Below, one piece after another: positions 1 through 12,409 of a stretch of DNA of 64,000 nt. This stretch comes from Parus major (Eukaryota > Chordata > Aves > Passeriformes > Paridae), in the NCBI RefSeq assembly GCF_001522545.3, contig NC_031773.1, positions 45,056,786-45,120,785 of the forward strand. The letters run 5' to 3'. Below the pieces are notes generated by a model that worked only from the letters and a program-made list of their open reading frames with translations, did no database searches and was not told where the DNA came from. Each line of letters starts with the position of its first letter. Positions within the stretch are counted from its first letter, which is position 1. A program made the translations under genes and the position numbers.

Positions 1-3000
1 TAACAAGGAGAAGTGTCACATAAGGAGATGGAAAATATCAGGAACATTATCTGGAATTAGAGAAAATGCTAACAGGTCATATTCTTATCTAGTATTAATT
101 TTCTCACACTTTCATCCACTTCAGTTCTAACTCATCTACATATTTGACTTCTAGACAGACAGTATGCTTTATTGATTGAAGCATTAAAATCATATATGGA
201 AATTTATTCCCAGATTTCTGTTCATGTAATTGTAATTACAACTGCTGTGATTCATCAAAAGCCTCTTGTTAGCTGGCTCACATTGCTTTGTAAATGAAGA
301 AAAATATTTCTGGTTGGTGGTTAACTACTCACAGACTTTTAACCCAGACTTTTCAGGATTTAGAACTGTATTCATAAAGGATTAGAAGGAAGAGGTGAAT
401 CCAGTGGGACCCATGGTTTTCAGTGCCATTTTGATTCTGTAGATCAGATGTAATGTGAAGAGGTACTCTTGGCTCTTTCTTCCAGGGAGTATATAAAACA
501 GCTTTATAGAGTTATGTCCAACCAGGCATCTCCTCTGAGAAGGAATGAGACAGGTAGATTGTTTGGATATTTTTATGTTGATGGGACTTGGGTGGTTTTT
601 TTTTAAAAAAAATGCCTTTTGCATGTAGAAGGCTTGATGCTATACCTGTTTAGGGTTTTGGTTTTTTTTTTCACTGACCATCTGCCCATCAGTTTCTTTA
701 AGTTTAATTGCCCTTCTAGTAGACTCTTCTCTTAGTTTCTCAATAGACTCCCTGCCCATGTGTTTGAGTTTTATTTTTGTGGATGTTGTATCATCATCAG
801 AGCAGAGCACACAACTACTTTTAATTGTTCAGATACTGCATATTGATCAAAGACAGACCCAGTTATAACATGCTAAGATCTTCCAAAAATTGCTTCAGAA
901 TTTTATAAGAAGTTTTGGTGGTGAAATTTCAGTTTATGATTTGTTCATAAAGATTCTACACATCTTTTGGTGGAGCTACTCAACTGTGGACAAAATGGTA
1001 CTTGTGAAGAGAAATTGACACTCTGAATCCTCAAAACCACTGTGACATTCAGAACAAATTCAGCATCATTGTCAGACTGGAATGGTCTTAAAAATATAAT
1101 TTTCAGTATGCTTGCAATAATTGCAAGTGTAACTTAGAGGTATTTTTAATATTTTTTACATTTGCAGTGAGATTTTTTTTAAATATTCTTTTTTATTTTC
1201 ACTTGGTGGTTTTTGAAATGAATGAACAGTAATGGGGCATTGAGTGTCAGGGTTATGAGTGAAGAAAGGAAATGTTTTATGAAAGAATATTCATGAATGC
1301 CCTTTTGCTGAGACGACATCAATCACAGGAGCTAAATTTAGGCACAGGTTTCTTTTATTATAGGTTCTTTCTCTAATCAAGCTGGTTTGCGTGGATTTAG
1401 AAAATTTGTGTCTCTTCTGTGCCACCTCTTAAAAAGTAGGAACATCAAATGAATAGCCAGTGTTTTATGCAGTGCATCAAACATACCTGAAGGTCTATCT
1501 TGTGTATTTTGCATGTTTTTCTGAATTGCTAACATATCAGAAAAATATTTATGAAGGAACAGTAGGCCTTGCCCTTGAACAAGGCTGTTATTCAGTAAAG
1601 GAGTTAAAACATGGACTGTCCTTTCCAGTTCAAATCTGTTAGAGGCCTTACATCCTAAACTGCAGCTACTGCATTTTTATAGTGTTCTACTGTTTCTTCA
1701 TTCTGCTATAAAGAGCTCAAGAAATTCAAATGGTATTTATGAGAAGAGAGCTTTTTTCCATCTCTGTGGAATCTGCCAAATTCAGACAATCATTATGTTG
1801 CTACTGCTGTCTTTCAGGGTTTATTAGTCTTCCATCAGAAGTACAGTCTAGCTCAGAAGAATAAGCCAGACCTGTGCTTTGTTCTATCCAGATAAGCATA
1901 AGCTGAGAACAATCTGCTGGATGCCTGTGAGGAACATATGCATAAACACAGCAGGTTTATGTGTTCTTTTCAATGCTGTTTTGTTACTGTTAAGGGTCTG
2001 AAGTACTGCCAGAAGGATGAGGTGGCAAATGGACACAGATGCTCATTGGCATCTGCTGCTCACTACATCTGCCATATCTTCTGGGAATCACCTTCACTTT
2101 ATGGCCATTTAGAAAGCTTGGCACCATAGGCTTTATTACAACCAAAATCATTACTTGCCAAGAGGGAGCATGCTGAAAACTAGCGGTGCACTAAAGAAAG
2201 ACAAGTAGCATACATGGCCCAACATTTCTGGTAAAACTGGCCCTTGTTAATATGTCTGCCATGGAAGAGTCTGATCCAGACATAGGTGCTGCAGCAATTA
2301 GGGCTGTGCAGGCTGGTGCTGCCTCCTTGCAGAGCAATGCCCATCCAGGCTCTGCTGGTACTGACCACAGCACGTCCTTCCAACCCATACGAGAGCCTTC
2401 CCCAGGAGGGCAGGAGGACTTCTGGGCCTCCTCCCAGTGGGGATCCAGCGTCAAATCCTGCACACATGAGATGCTAAAGCCTGGGACATGCCCACAATGG
2501 ACACTTGTTTCAGGACATGACCTGTTTACTCAGATACATACCTATCCAGATTCATACCTATCCAGATGCATGTTTACATTAAAAACATTTTAGTAAAGTT
2601 TATACTTTGTTGCAACATTATCTGTAAGACATTTTTCCTGTTTGGCATAGAGAGAAGTAAATTTCATTGTCTTAAGGTCTGCCCCTGAAGACATTGGCTG
2701 CAGTAGTAGATCATTGAAAATAAAAGTCAGTTGATGGCTGACAAAGCTAGCTGTGAGCATGGAGGATTTAGACACCCAGCCTGCAAAAGGGCCCATATCT
2801 GGGGCTGTAGCACAGGCTGGGTGCAGGCAGGGAAGTGCACTAGATGTGCTGCTGGAGGGTGTCCCAGAGAGCATGACCAGGGCCTGGCTCTGGAACAGCA
2901 AGAGGGCACTGATGACAGACCAGTCCCCTGGAATGGGATGCAAAAAGAGAACGTTAAATTAAGCCTAGTTGCTGTGCTGAAAATCATTACTGTCTGTGCC

Positions 3001-4231
3001 ATGGAGCATACACATTCAGACTTATCCTGAGATGTCTTCTTTGCCCATCTGTGAAGTCTCCTGAGGTTTTTTTCCTGTTTCATAGATGATGTCTCAGATT
3101 CCACTGTTCTGCATCGTGGAGAATATCCGATTAAATCAGATGAAATGAGACTTGTGGTATTTGCAATGTAGCAGTTGGCATTCAGGCAGCAAATTAAAAT
3201 GGAAAAAAGAGAATTCTCTGCTGTTAAATCTACCTACACTTGGAATATATCTGCATGGATGTGCTGCTTTTCATTCCTTGGCCAGTAAAAAGCATCTGGG
3301 ACTTGACTTGGTGCTTGGTTTCACAGAGCACTGTGGTTTGCCCCAGTGTCTCTACCATGTGTTACTGCTGTGTGTGCATTTACCTTTTATTCTATGGGTA
3401 AAAAGCTCAAAATCAGTGCAAACAGGTTTAATGAGAATGCTCTTGATTTTGAAGATCAGAATAATAGCTACTTGCAAAGAAAGAAAATGATTTTAAATGC
3501 AGTGCTTACCACAGCTGAAAGTAAGTTTTAAATCATCTCAGTGTTGAGCCTATTTTCAGCTGGTAGATGCTGTGCATATATAATAAAACGAATAAGACAA
3601 GATTAACTGCCTCTTACAGTTTCCAAATCAATAAGAGGCACTTAAGGAGACAGATTCAATCTTCAATTATTTATTTTTTTTAGGAAAAACTGTGTATAAG
3701 AAAGAAGTGTTGACGTGATGTTATTTGTTGTGACAGAAACTGAAATATGTATCTATTTTTTTTTGTATGATCCTACATTCTTCTAATGCAAGTCTATTCT
3801 TCTTGATTGTAGAAGCACTGAGTCAAAATCTAGAATATCCAATCCACAGAAATTCTAATATTCTTGCTTACCGTGTCCCCATTTGAATTTATTTTGAGCA
3901 CATTTCTACATAATACTGAAAATGTTTCCATCAGAATTTGCTTCTGGACTGTTGAAATATTTCATCTTGGTTGGACTTCTTGTGTTCATTGTATTTTGTT
4001 ATATTATTTTGATTTGTTTTGCTCTTCGCTTTGAATGTTTATGATTTTAATTATTTCTTGCTATTTGTATATTAAAGCAACATTAATTGATGATTGGCAA
4101 TACAGATAGTGTTTCAGTAATTGAAATGATAATTGTTTCTTTGGCTTGCTCAGAGGTAAGTGGTATTCTATGTTATAATTTGTATTCTACTCAATTTGCT
4201 AGATTACAGCTTCCAAAGCATCAAGTTGTTT

Positions 4232-4248
4232 AAAAAAAAAAAAAAAAA
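4232..4248 (+). repeat. A17 homopolymer
   Basis: A run of 17 A residues lies in non-coding sequence. No recognisable SINE or LINE body precedes it, so I call it a simple repeat rather than a retrotransposon tail. Confidence 0.85.
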
Positions 4249-5879
4249 GGAAATATATTCCAGTCCAAATAAGTTCTGAATCATTTTCTAAACAAATTTT
4301 TTGACAGCAATTCTTGACTTTGGGGCTTTCTTTTCCTGAAGAAAATGGCAATTTTTTGATAGAAAAACACTTTACTGAAAATGTTTTATCAGTCTCAGTT
4401 TTTGATTTCCATTGTGTTTATCAGATTTCAAGGCACGGTATTTTTCCTCATTGCAATTTTCATACTGGGGCAAGCAAAAGAACTTTTTTAAATGCTTTTT
4501 TATTTCCAATTACTCTTCAGTGTGTATGTGATTCTAACACTAGTGGAAGTCCAATAGGAAGAATAAAGTAAATCAAAACAAACAGTAAACAAACAGAAGG
4601 AGAGCAGTAAAAACTACAACAATTAAAATGCAGACAATCTCCAGAAGAGTTCAGGCATCTGGGATGGTGACAAATGCCACTGGTTTAGGGTTGCTGGGTG
4701 ATGTGAGGTATAATTTACACACAATTGTTAGACATTTATTCCAGTAGCCCAGTAAATATGGCATACATGCCCTCTACAGTGTGTTTGTTTCTTTATATAG
4801 AGGAACTAAAAAATAATTGTCAGACAGATATAAAAGTACAAGACTTAAAAATTAATCAAATTAGGCACATTGAGGGTGAAAAAAATTCCATTTATTCACC
4901 TGGGTTCATATAACTTGCATAGGCATGGTGTTCAGTACCATGGCCCTGCAACATGCCTGCAACAATCACCATTAGTTCAACAGCAGGTCTAAAGAGCTTT
5001 ATATTCACTTAGCTCAACTTTTCATACCAAAGGAAGACAAGTGGTTTATCAAAGTGTCATGTAGACCATTAAAGTAGGACAATTATGATTCTCTCCAAGA
5101 CATTTTCATGACTTTGTGTTGTTATCTGCCTCTCAGGGAGCACTATGGGAGTCCTTGAGTCATGCTAAATGATCACTGTTGAATGTTAACTGGTTGTAAT
5201 TTGATAAACCACCTTCAGGGCTGTGAAAACAACCCTTTTGATGGCAGGCCTAAGGTGGGCATGATCTTTTTATTCATGAGGATTTTGACAGACTTAGGTT
5301 AACACTGGCTCTGGATGCAGTTTTACCACAGGTAATGTAGCCACTTTTGTAGGGAAGAATAAGTTATTCTGATGTAAAGCCCGTAAGCAAAACCTGTATT
5401 CCCCTGGAATCTGTGGCTCTTTAGCAGTTCATTTCTAAATCATTGAAGATAAAACTGAATAAAACCCCTTCTTCCTGGAGTCCTGGTTATAGTTCAGATG
5501 TGCTTTTGATCCCACTTCAAAATTCAGATCACCGGTGACTTGCAGGCTTGGGATGATGCTAACCTCCTTCCCTTAAAGGCAGGTAATGGAAAAGAAGGGT
5601 AATGCACTGGCAAGTAATACACCTTTGTGAAGGTTAGTTTCACTGATAGAAAAGGCTGTACAGCTCATAGAGAAGTAACAAACATGAGTCCTGGAAAGCA
5701 ACTGATGTGGAAAAAGACACAACATAGAAATGAAAAAAATAATGCAGCATTGTTTCACACAGTCTTTGCTCGACATAGGGACCTCAAGAAAATGGTTAGA
5801 AGGAATAGTCCTGAGTCACTGAAAAGTTGTCCAAAGAGCTGGCAAATATGACATGAAGGCAGAATCCATCTACAAGTAT

Positions 5880-6420
5880 CTTGGGGCAAATGAAATTACA
5901 AGAGAAAGAATAAAACTGGAAATTTCATTGCGTTACTGCATAAATCCTTGGTGACAGCACAGTTGGAACATCATGGGCATTTCTGATGTTGCTTGTTGAC
6001 CTTTTCTTAGTGTGCATTTCAGGTCTTCATCCTTTGAAAAAGGCAAGGAGCCAGAAGGGTGACCAGGGATGATTGGAGACACACAACAATTAGTAAGGAG
6101 CAACAGTTTAAACTAAGTCTCCTAAACTAAGGCATACAGACAACAGAGCAGGGGTTATGATAGAGCTCTGTAGTATCAGGAGTAGGAAAGGAAAGAGGTC
6201 ATTCATGATCTCTTTCAATACAATACTTCCATGGATAACAGGTTTCAGACAAAAAAAGAAAAAGTTATTCCTCCACCAGCACCAAAGCTGTGTGGTTTCT
6301 TTCCATGTAAAATTATATATGCTAAAAATGGATGTAAATTCAGAAGCCAATTGAAAAAATTTGATAAAAAGTAAGGAAAGGAGTAACATTTAGGGAACAT
6401 CATCTGAAGCTACTACAGAT
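5880..6420 (+). mobile_element. Ancient L3/CR1-like LINE fragment, 3' part
   Basis: The order of motifs matches the conserved 3' part of L3/CR1-type LINEs as I know it. First comes a block like 'tactgcataaatccttggtgac..cacagttggaacatc'. Next is a 'ccagaagggtgaccagg.atgattgg' block, then 'agcaacagtttaaacta', then 'atgatagagctctgtag'. After these comes a 'aacaggtttcagacaaaaa..gaaaaagttattcct' block. The copy is on the + strand, heavily mutated and has no intact reading frame. The limits are approximate. The assignment is by pattern memory, not alignment. Confidence 0.55.
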
Positions 6421-9400
6421 TTTGGAAATCCTGTAATGTCTCAATATTTGGGAAGGAAGTAGGGTGGGAGGAGCAATCATGCAGAATCTCAGAAAACTGA
6501 ACACATGTAGCTTGTCAAGATGTATAGTATTAATCTTTCCAGTCAGTGCAGTTCCTGAGAAATTCTGTAAGTAGTAGCTTTTCTATTTGCTTACCTGAAG
6601 GCTTGAAGCTGTGAGGTATTTTTTACATCTAATGTAGTCACAAGTATTTCAACATTTCCAAAGCTATACTTGAAGCATAATCCAATCTTGGATATGATTT
6701 CATAATCACATGTTATCAGTGGCAAGGGACTTGATGCTGCATTAAAGAGATGATATTTAAACTTTTGAGAACTGATTTAATCTAATATGGGAATCCTAAT
6801 GATGTTGTAACATTTTTCACCAAGTTAAGGATGCTTTCTGGATGTAATTTATACATAAGTTATACAGAGGGTGAGAAAAGAAAAGGGAAATGCCTTTAGA
6901 CTATGTTTTCAGGCATCTGCACAGAGGACAGCAGGAGAATTTTTTTCTCATGTTCCTGCATTTTCACCTAGGATTCAGAGCAAGCAGAAGAGTTCCACCA
7001 TGGTATCAAGCACAGCTGTTTCTCTGCTGAATCTCAAATTAAACTGGGTTTACATGAGAAAACTTCTGCATTGCTGTCATTTTTGAGATCCCCTTTATCA
7101 AGGCTATCTTTAAATTGTGAAAAAGCTGAAGCTGTCTGCAGAGCATCATTGACTTTAATGGGAAATGTGGCAATTTGCACAAGGTGAGGAAAGAGCACTT
7201 AGCTTATTAAGGTGGACAAATTAGCTCACTTTCTCCTTTCCTGTGTGTAAAAGTTGAAAATAACTAAATATCTCATTTTCCCATTTATATACTGCTCCTT
7301 AAAGCCTCATTTTCTGCTCTCTGCTCATGCTTACAAAGTGCTTCCTTATCATCTTGCTTATCTTTGTCTTGATGACTGCAGACTTTCCAGAATTGCTTTG
7401 CTTTTTGTGGCCCTACATGATATAGCACCTGAGATTCTCTTCCTCACTTCTTTCTCTGTGCTCCCCTGTATTTGTTCTGCTGTGAAAAGGGCCTTGAAAA
7501 AAGGGCCTACCTCAATCTGCTCCTAAAGCCCTCCACATAGGGCTTAAACAAAGTAAAAGACACACATAGAAAAGAGAAGCAGATGGAGTAATTGGTCTCC
7601 AACAGGAGCACTGATGCTAATGGTACAAAAACTGAGAGGACTTCCTGCCAGAACTACTTTGTTATCCCAGGGAAGATCTACAAAGCAGGTCAGCTCACTT
7701 GAGGCTAATCAAGCACTGTTAGCTAATGGATTGTTTGTACAACTTTGTAACTCTGCACTGTATTATTATTGCCTATTCATGTTCATGAATTCTCTGTCTA
7801 GAGACAAAGACTTCAGAAAAGAACCTATAAATAAATGCCTGTAACCCAAAGTGGTACAAGATGGAAAAAAACTGGGGCTGACACCAGCCTGACAGCCACT
7901 ATGGTGATGCCTTCTCAGGTGGAGAGATGTCTCAATCCCTTCCCAGTATAATTTGGACACATGGCCCTTCTGACCCAACTTCAAGTGCAAGAGTCTTCTC
8001 CAGCAGCACCAGAGCCATGCCACTGTGCTCAGTCACATAGAAGTGGTGCATGGTGCACAACCAAAGCAGATGTCCATCAGATGCATTGGCAGAGTGATTT
8101 CTGAGTAATGCAGGATGTTGTTCATCTTCGTAGCATCTGATGAGCCAACAAAACAAATATCCATCACACAAATCTTTGCATGCAGGCATACTGTAGTGTT
8201 TTGAACTTTTATAATTTCTCCTTCCTTTTTCTTCTTTATGTTATGACTTTATTGCTTCATGACTTGGAAGTACTTAATTACTCCCTTTTAGTGTTCTCAT
8301 ATGCAGGTTTTATCTGGAGCATTATATGTCCCTAAGTGTCATAAGTATATCACCACTTTATAAGAGAAAAATATGCTCAATGTGGAAGGATTGATTGTTT
8401 GAAAAAAATCTGTAATAAAAGTTATCCAGAAGCAGGATAGAAGCTGCCTTTCTGTGCTGGCAAAGTGCTCAGATGAGATGCATTGGCAGGAAGGTAGTGA
8501 AGGTGTTTGTCTTACATGAACCTCCAAGCTCAGAGTCATGAGAGAACAAAAGGTCAGTAAGAAGAGCAGCTCCTCATGGAGTCAAAAAGATTGTATGAGA
8601 AAAAGAAATATGGATAAGGAAGAGAAAGGCACATCAGGATTTGAAAATAAAGAGAAGGATTTTTGCTACATGCAGGAAAAGAAGAGAGCAGAGTGATGTG
8701 TACAATACTTAGAGGTTCAAATCTCATCCAGCTTCAAAACACTGAACTACTTCCCCCTCTTACTGCAGGTGAAGATAGCTGAGCCCTGTCCAGAAGACAG
8801 TCCTCAAATTGAAAGGTTAGCTGTGGATGCAGGACAGTATTTAAGTCTTTCACTTGCATTTGCACCAAAGCCCTGACTCAAAGTGCTGCTCATGAGCCAT
8901 TACACTGAGCCAGAGGGCAAGACAGGAGAAAACCCTGATATTTTTAACATCTATGTTACTTGTCAGAGCATATCAGTGTGCTTGTACCCAGCTACTGAAT
9001 ATGAATGCCAAGCTCACTTAAGATCACCCTGCTGCAAGGACAGGTACAACCAAAGGCCATACAGCCAGGCATGCAATGGTAGGGGGATTTTGGTGTCAGC
9101 ACCTATATGGCCAAGCCTAAAGGGAGGAGAAAAACTCCACCAAATACAGTTTGTTGCAGACCCAGACTACAGTGTGCTGCTGGAGAACTCTTTCTTTCTT
9201 GATGTCTTGTGTGGGTATTGTCACGCTGCAAAAGAGTAGCTGATGTTAACTTTTAACATCTACTCTTCAGAGACCTCTTTGCTGTTTTCTCACATCTCTG
9301 ATACACAAACCCCAGGATTAATCAGCAGCGTGGGTTATTTGCAGGAAGAATAGGGAGAGTTTACTCTAGAGTCTGCTTAGTGCCAATAGTTCACCAGGTT

Positions 9401-12202
9401 TTCATCTGCCATAAGCCACATGCATTGTTCCCAATCTCTTTTCTACTTCTGATTCCCCTGCCCTTTGTGCTTTTCTGCACGTTATCTGGGGATGTATCTT
9501 CAACTGCCAATATCTCTTTTAAAAGAGCTTTCGCCCACATGGAAACAAGGTAATGCTGCAGCTTGCTGCAGTATTACTGTCTTACGTTTTTTTAGACTTG
9601 TAGTTTAACAAAAGAAACACACATAGAAAAGCAAGACCTATCTTTCTCTGGAAAAACCTGAAATTATAATTAAAAAAGGATGCTTGCAACTTTGTCCTGT
9701 ACCTGTTCTTGGGAAAATAATAGAAATTAATTCTCCTAATAAAAGGATATCTTCTGTAAAAAAAATAACTGCAGCACCAATGAGACTGGAGCGAATAATT
9801 TCCAAATATATTATATACATTTGTGACACCATTTTTGTGGTTAGTTTTGGGCACTTTTAAATATGTCTAAAGCAAACTGTAAATGTAAAGTTTTCAGTGA
9901 TGCTGGAACATTCTTTCTCATGTAGTTTGGAAGCATGATTTATCATCCTTCTTTAGTAGAAGAAGCAAAATGTTGTATATAACCAGCAGCAAGTTGTTGA
10001 TGGGACCTAATTTTGGATGTGATCAATCTGCAAATTCTGCAGTTCTCAGGAATAGCAATCTGGAAGCAGTATCCTTTATTTTGATGTCTGAAAAAAAAAC
10101 AAAAACAAAACACGTGCTGCAGAAATAGTTTAGGAAGCTCAGCCACAGCTGCACTAGAGTTTATAGACCATTTTCAGAATGTGAAGAAGCAACTTAACTT
10201 GAACCTCCGAGTAATGTAGCAGTCACTTTATGTTTGGAACCAGTTCCTAAAATAGATCCCTATTTTCATGACCAAGTGAAAGCACAGCCCTACTGAGATC
10301 CAGCTAGAAAGTGTGTGTTGATGACAGGCTCAAGTTTAGTGCTGAGCACTGGCTGACTCCACCGTAAACTTCAGAGGGATGATTGCTTTAAATGAGGCAA
10401 CAACCTGTGCTGATGCTTAAAGAAAATGGTTCTAGTTAATTTTTTGATACCTTAGGGATAATTGCCCAGTATTTTGGCCATCACAATGTCCTAGCGACTG
10501 CAAAAGAAGTAAGGAACTCATTTTACAGCTGGGGCTTAGCTTTTCACTCTTTGAATCCCCTTACAGTTAGCATGGTCAAAGAAGGCAAGCTCATTGTCAT
10601 TCTGTTCACATGGATTGGTATGCTGCCTTTCTCAAGAATAAGGTGACTGGGATTTGCTCTGTATCCTAAGGATGTGATTTCAACAGTCTTCAGAAGCTGG
10701 CAGTTGCATTAGCCCTAAAACCAGGAAGTAGGTGAGCAGCTGCTGCAGGAAACTCCACATGCCTTCACATTTCCTGCAGGAGATCAGCTCTGGAGTCAAG
10801 AAGAACAGGCAAGTATTGAGTGCACAGCTTCGATTCTGAATGCACAAAGCAATTGTAAAAGAAAGCAGTTTGCACAGCCTTTGGTCCTGTCTGCAACCCC
10901 ACTCTTTTCACAAATTGCCTATGGAAGTGGTAGCTCTCTTCCCCTTGGTAGTATATTATGGATCAAAGTGTATTAATATTGCAGAGATTCTAAACCTCTT
11001 CCTTGACCTGGAGGTTCACATACATTGACTTCCAAGGGAGCTGGAAGAGCAGAGTCATTAATGCATTCTTGGACATTTCAGTTCACAAAACTGAGGAATC
11101 TAATCAATAATATACAATGATTTTGGTTGACTGCACTTTACAATGTGCTTACAATATCCACATTTTCAGTTGTTAGGGTCTGCTTTCCATATGCTTTTTA
11201 GTTTGCTTATTTATATCTGGTTAGGGTGTTTCATTTGTTCTTTTTAAAAACAAAATTAGTTTGCTGACAGAAGCAATAAGAGTCACAAGTAAATTAAGCA
11301 AAAAAACCCAGTAGTGTAGAACTATCATTCAGCTTTCATGCCCAAAAGAGATTGTCTGACGATTTTCATCCAGAGTATGCTGAAAGCAATTCAAGTAGAG
11401 CTGGAGCAATTGCATCAATGTGAACAGGAGGAAGCCAGAATCAGCAATTTACTGTAAGATAGCATATCTAAGACTGTGCATTAGCAACATAGGAAATTTC
11501 ATCTTTGCTTTTCTCTTCGGAAAAATAAAGCCTGTTTTTTAATCTAAATTTCAGTACAAAAAATGATTAAGTGACAAATTTGAGAATTTTGGTGTGAAAG
11601 ACGATTTCCAGTATTGATGATAAGGTTTCACAAGACAAGAGAAAGTGGATTATTTTTCCAAGCTTAAGGTCTTTTTATTGCCATGTGTAGCCTTACTGCT
11701 TTCCTTAAAACATACCTTTATTTTTTTTTTCCTTAAAAGCTAGTTAATACCTCACTTGTAGCATCTTTTCCATATGAGACTTCCTAGTATAGGTAAAGGC
11801 TCAGAAGAAAATAAATAATTTTTGACAAATTCTAATCCATCAATCAGAAAACTGTCATTTAATAACTCTGTGATAGCTCCATTAATATTGTCCTTTGTCA
11901 GCTGTGTGGATATTTTGAAGGAATGGAAGATATTTCCTCCTGTAGACCAGTAAAATGGTAAACCATGACAGTGTATTAATTTAAATATCTATTACTGTGA
12001 CTGAATCTGATGTCTACACTGAGCAGAAAAGGTGTTCACATTTTTAATTTTGAAAGAAAATTAATATTTTAGAGTTCTCTTTTTATTTTTTTTTTCCTTT
12101 AAGAAGATGGTTTCAGCTCCATTTTAAAGCCCAACATTTTATACTTTAATTATTCCATGTTGATCTCTTGTATCTAACAGAACTAATTCTTATTCCTGTC
12201 AG

Positions 12203-12409
12203 GTATAAATTTATCTATTCATGGGGCTGAAAAGCGTGTGCAAGTCTGTCAGAGGAGAACTGCAGCAAGCTACCCAGTGTCACAGCATCCACCTGTGGAT
12301 GGGCATCCCTCGATCCCACAAGCCAGAGGGTCAATAAAAATGGAAGCCTCATCTTCTGGGTCTACGATTTCATCAGTCACTGGTGGAAAAGCAAAATCCC
12401 ATCAGCCAG
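12203..12409 (+). other. ANO4: Probable full extent of the ANO4 start-codon exon, including 5' UTR or extended N-terminus
   Basis: A pyrimidine-rich tract ending in AG at 12201-12202 is the nearest acceptor-like site upstream of the coding start, and the donor follows 12409. The frame of the start ATG stays open upstream past this acceptor; the nearest in-frame stop (TAA) is at 12184-12186, inside the presumed intron. The 137 nt between acceptor and ATG could therefore be 5' UTR, or could code for an N-terminal extension begun in an earlier exon. The acceptor choice is inference. Confidence 0.4.
12340..12409 (+). CDS. ANO4: ANO4 coding exon 1 (start codon; N-terminus)
   Basis: This exon encodes the N-terminus of anoctamin-4, a ten-TM protein of the TMEM16 family (Ca2+-dependent phospholipid scramblase/ion channel, mainly neuronal). 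The ATG at 12340 has a favourable context (A at -3, G at +4). It opens with MEASSSG, the same seven residues I recall at the start of the 920-residue human isoform. The exon gives 23 codons plus one base and ends CAG|GTAACA. The spare G joins AA of the next exon to make Glu, giving ..HQP-E-G.., like the human ..HPEGG... Between MEASSSG and that junction the bird protein is a few residues longer than human. This segment is low-complexity and Ser/Gly-rich, so probably disordered. Confidence 0.88.

Larger units (their letters stand above)
1..12202. other. Flank or 5' intron upstream of the first ANO4 coding exon
   Basis: I see no coding exon I can support in this stretch. Most of it is AT-rich, CpG-poor sequence typical of a bird macrochromosomal intron or intergenic region. 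It contains a 17-base A run (4232-4248) and an ancient L3/CR1-like LINE fragment (about 5880-6420). A more GC-rich patch at about 2180-2950 gives overlapping open frames on both strands but has no recognisable domain or clear exon boundaries. Non-coding 5' exons of ANO4 may lie here, but sequence alone does not identify them. Confidence 0.6.

Noticed and set aside
2180..3104. Overlapping frames on both strands in a GC-richer patch
   Set aside because: No frame has a recognisable domain, a good exon boundary pair or a clear advantage over its neighbours. It may be a decayed repeat that I cannot name.
8883..9239. A 118-codon + strand frame
   Set aside because: No domain, no convincing splice sites and ordinary intron composition around it.
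12238..12240. GTG as an upstream ANO4 start
   Set aside because: GTG starts are very rare in vertebrate genes. The ATG at 12340 has a good context and matches the known ANO4 N-terminus.
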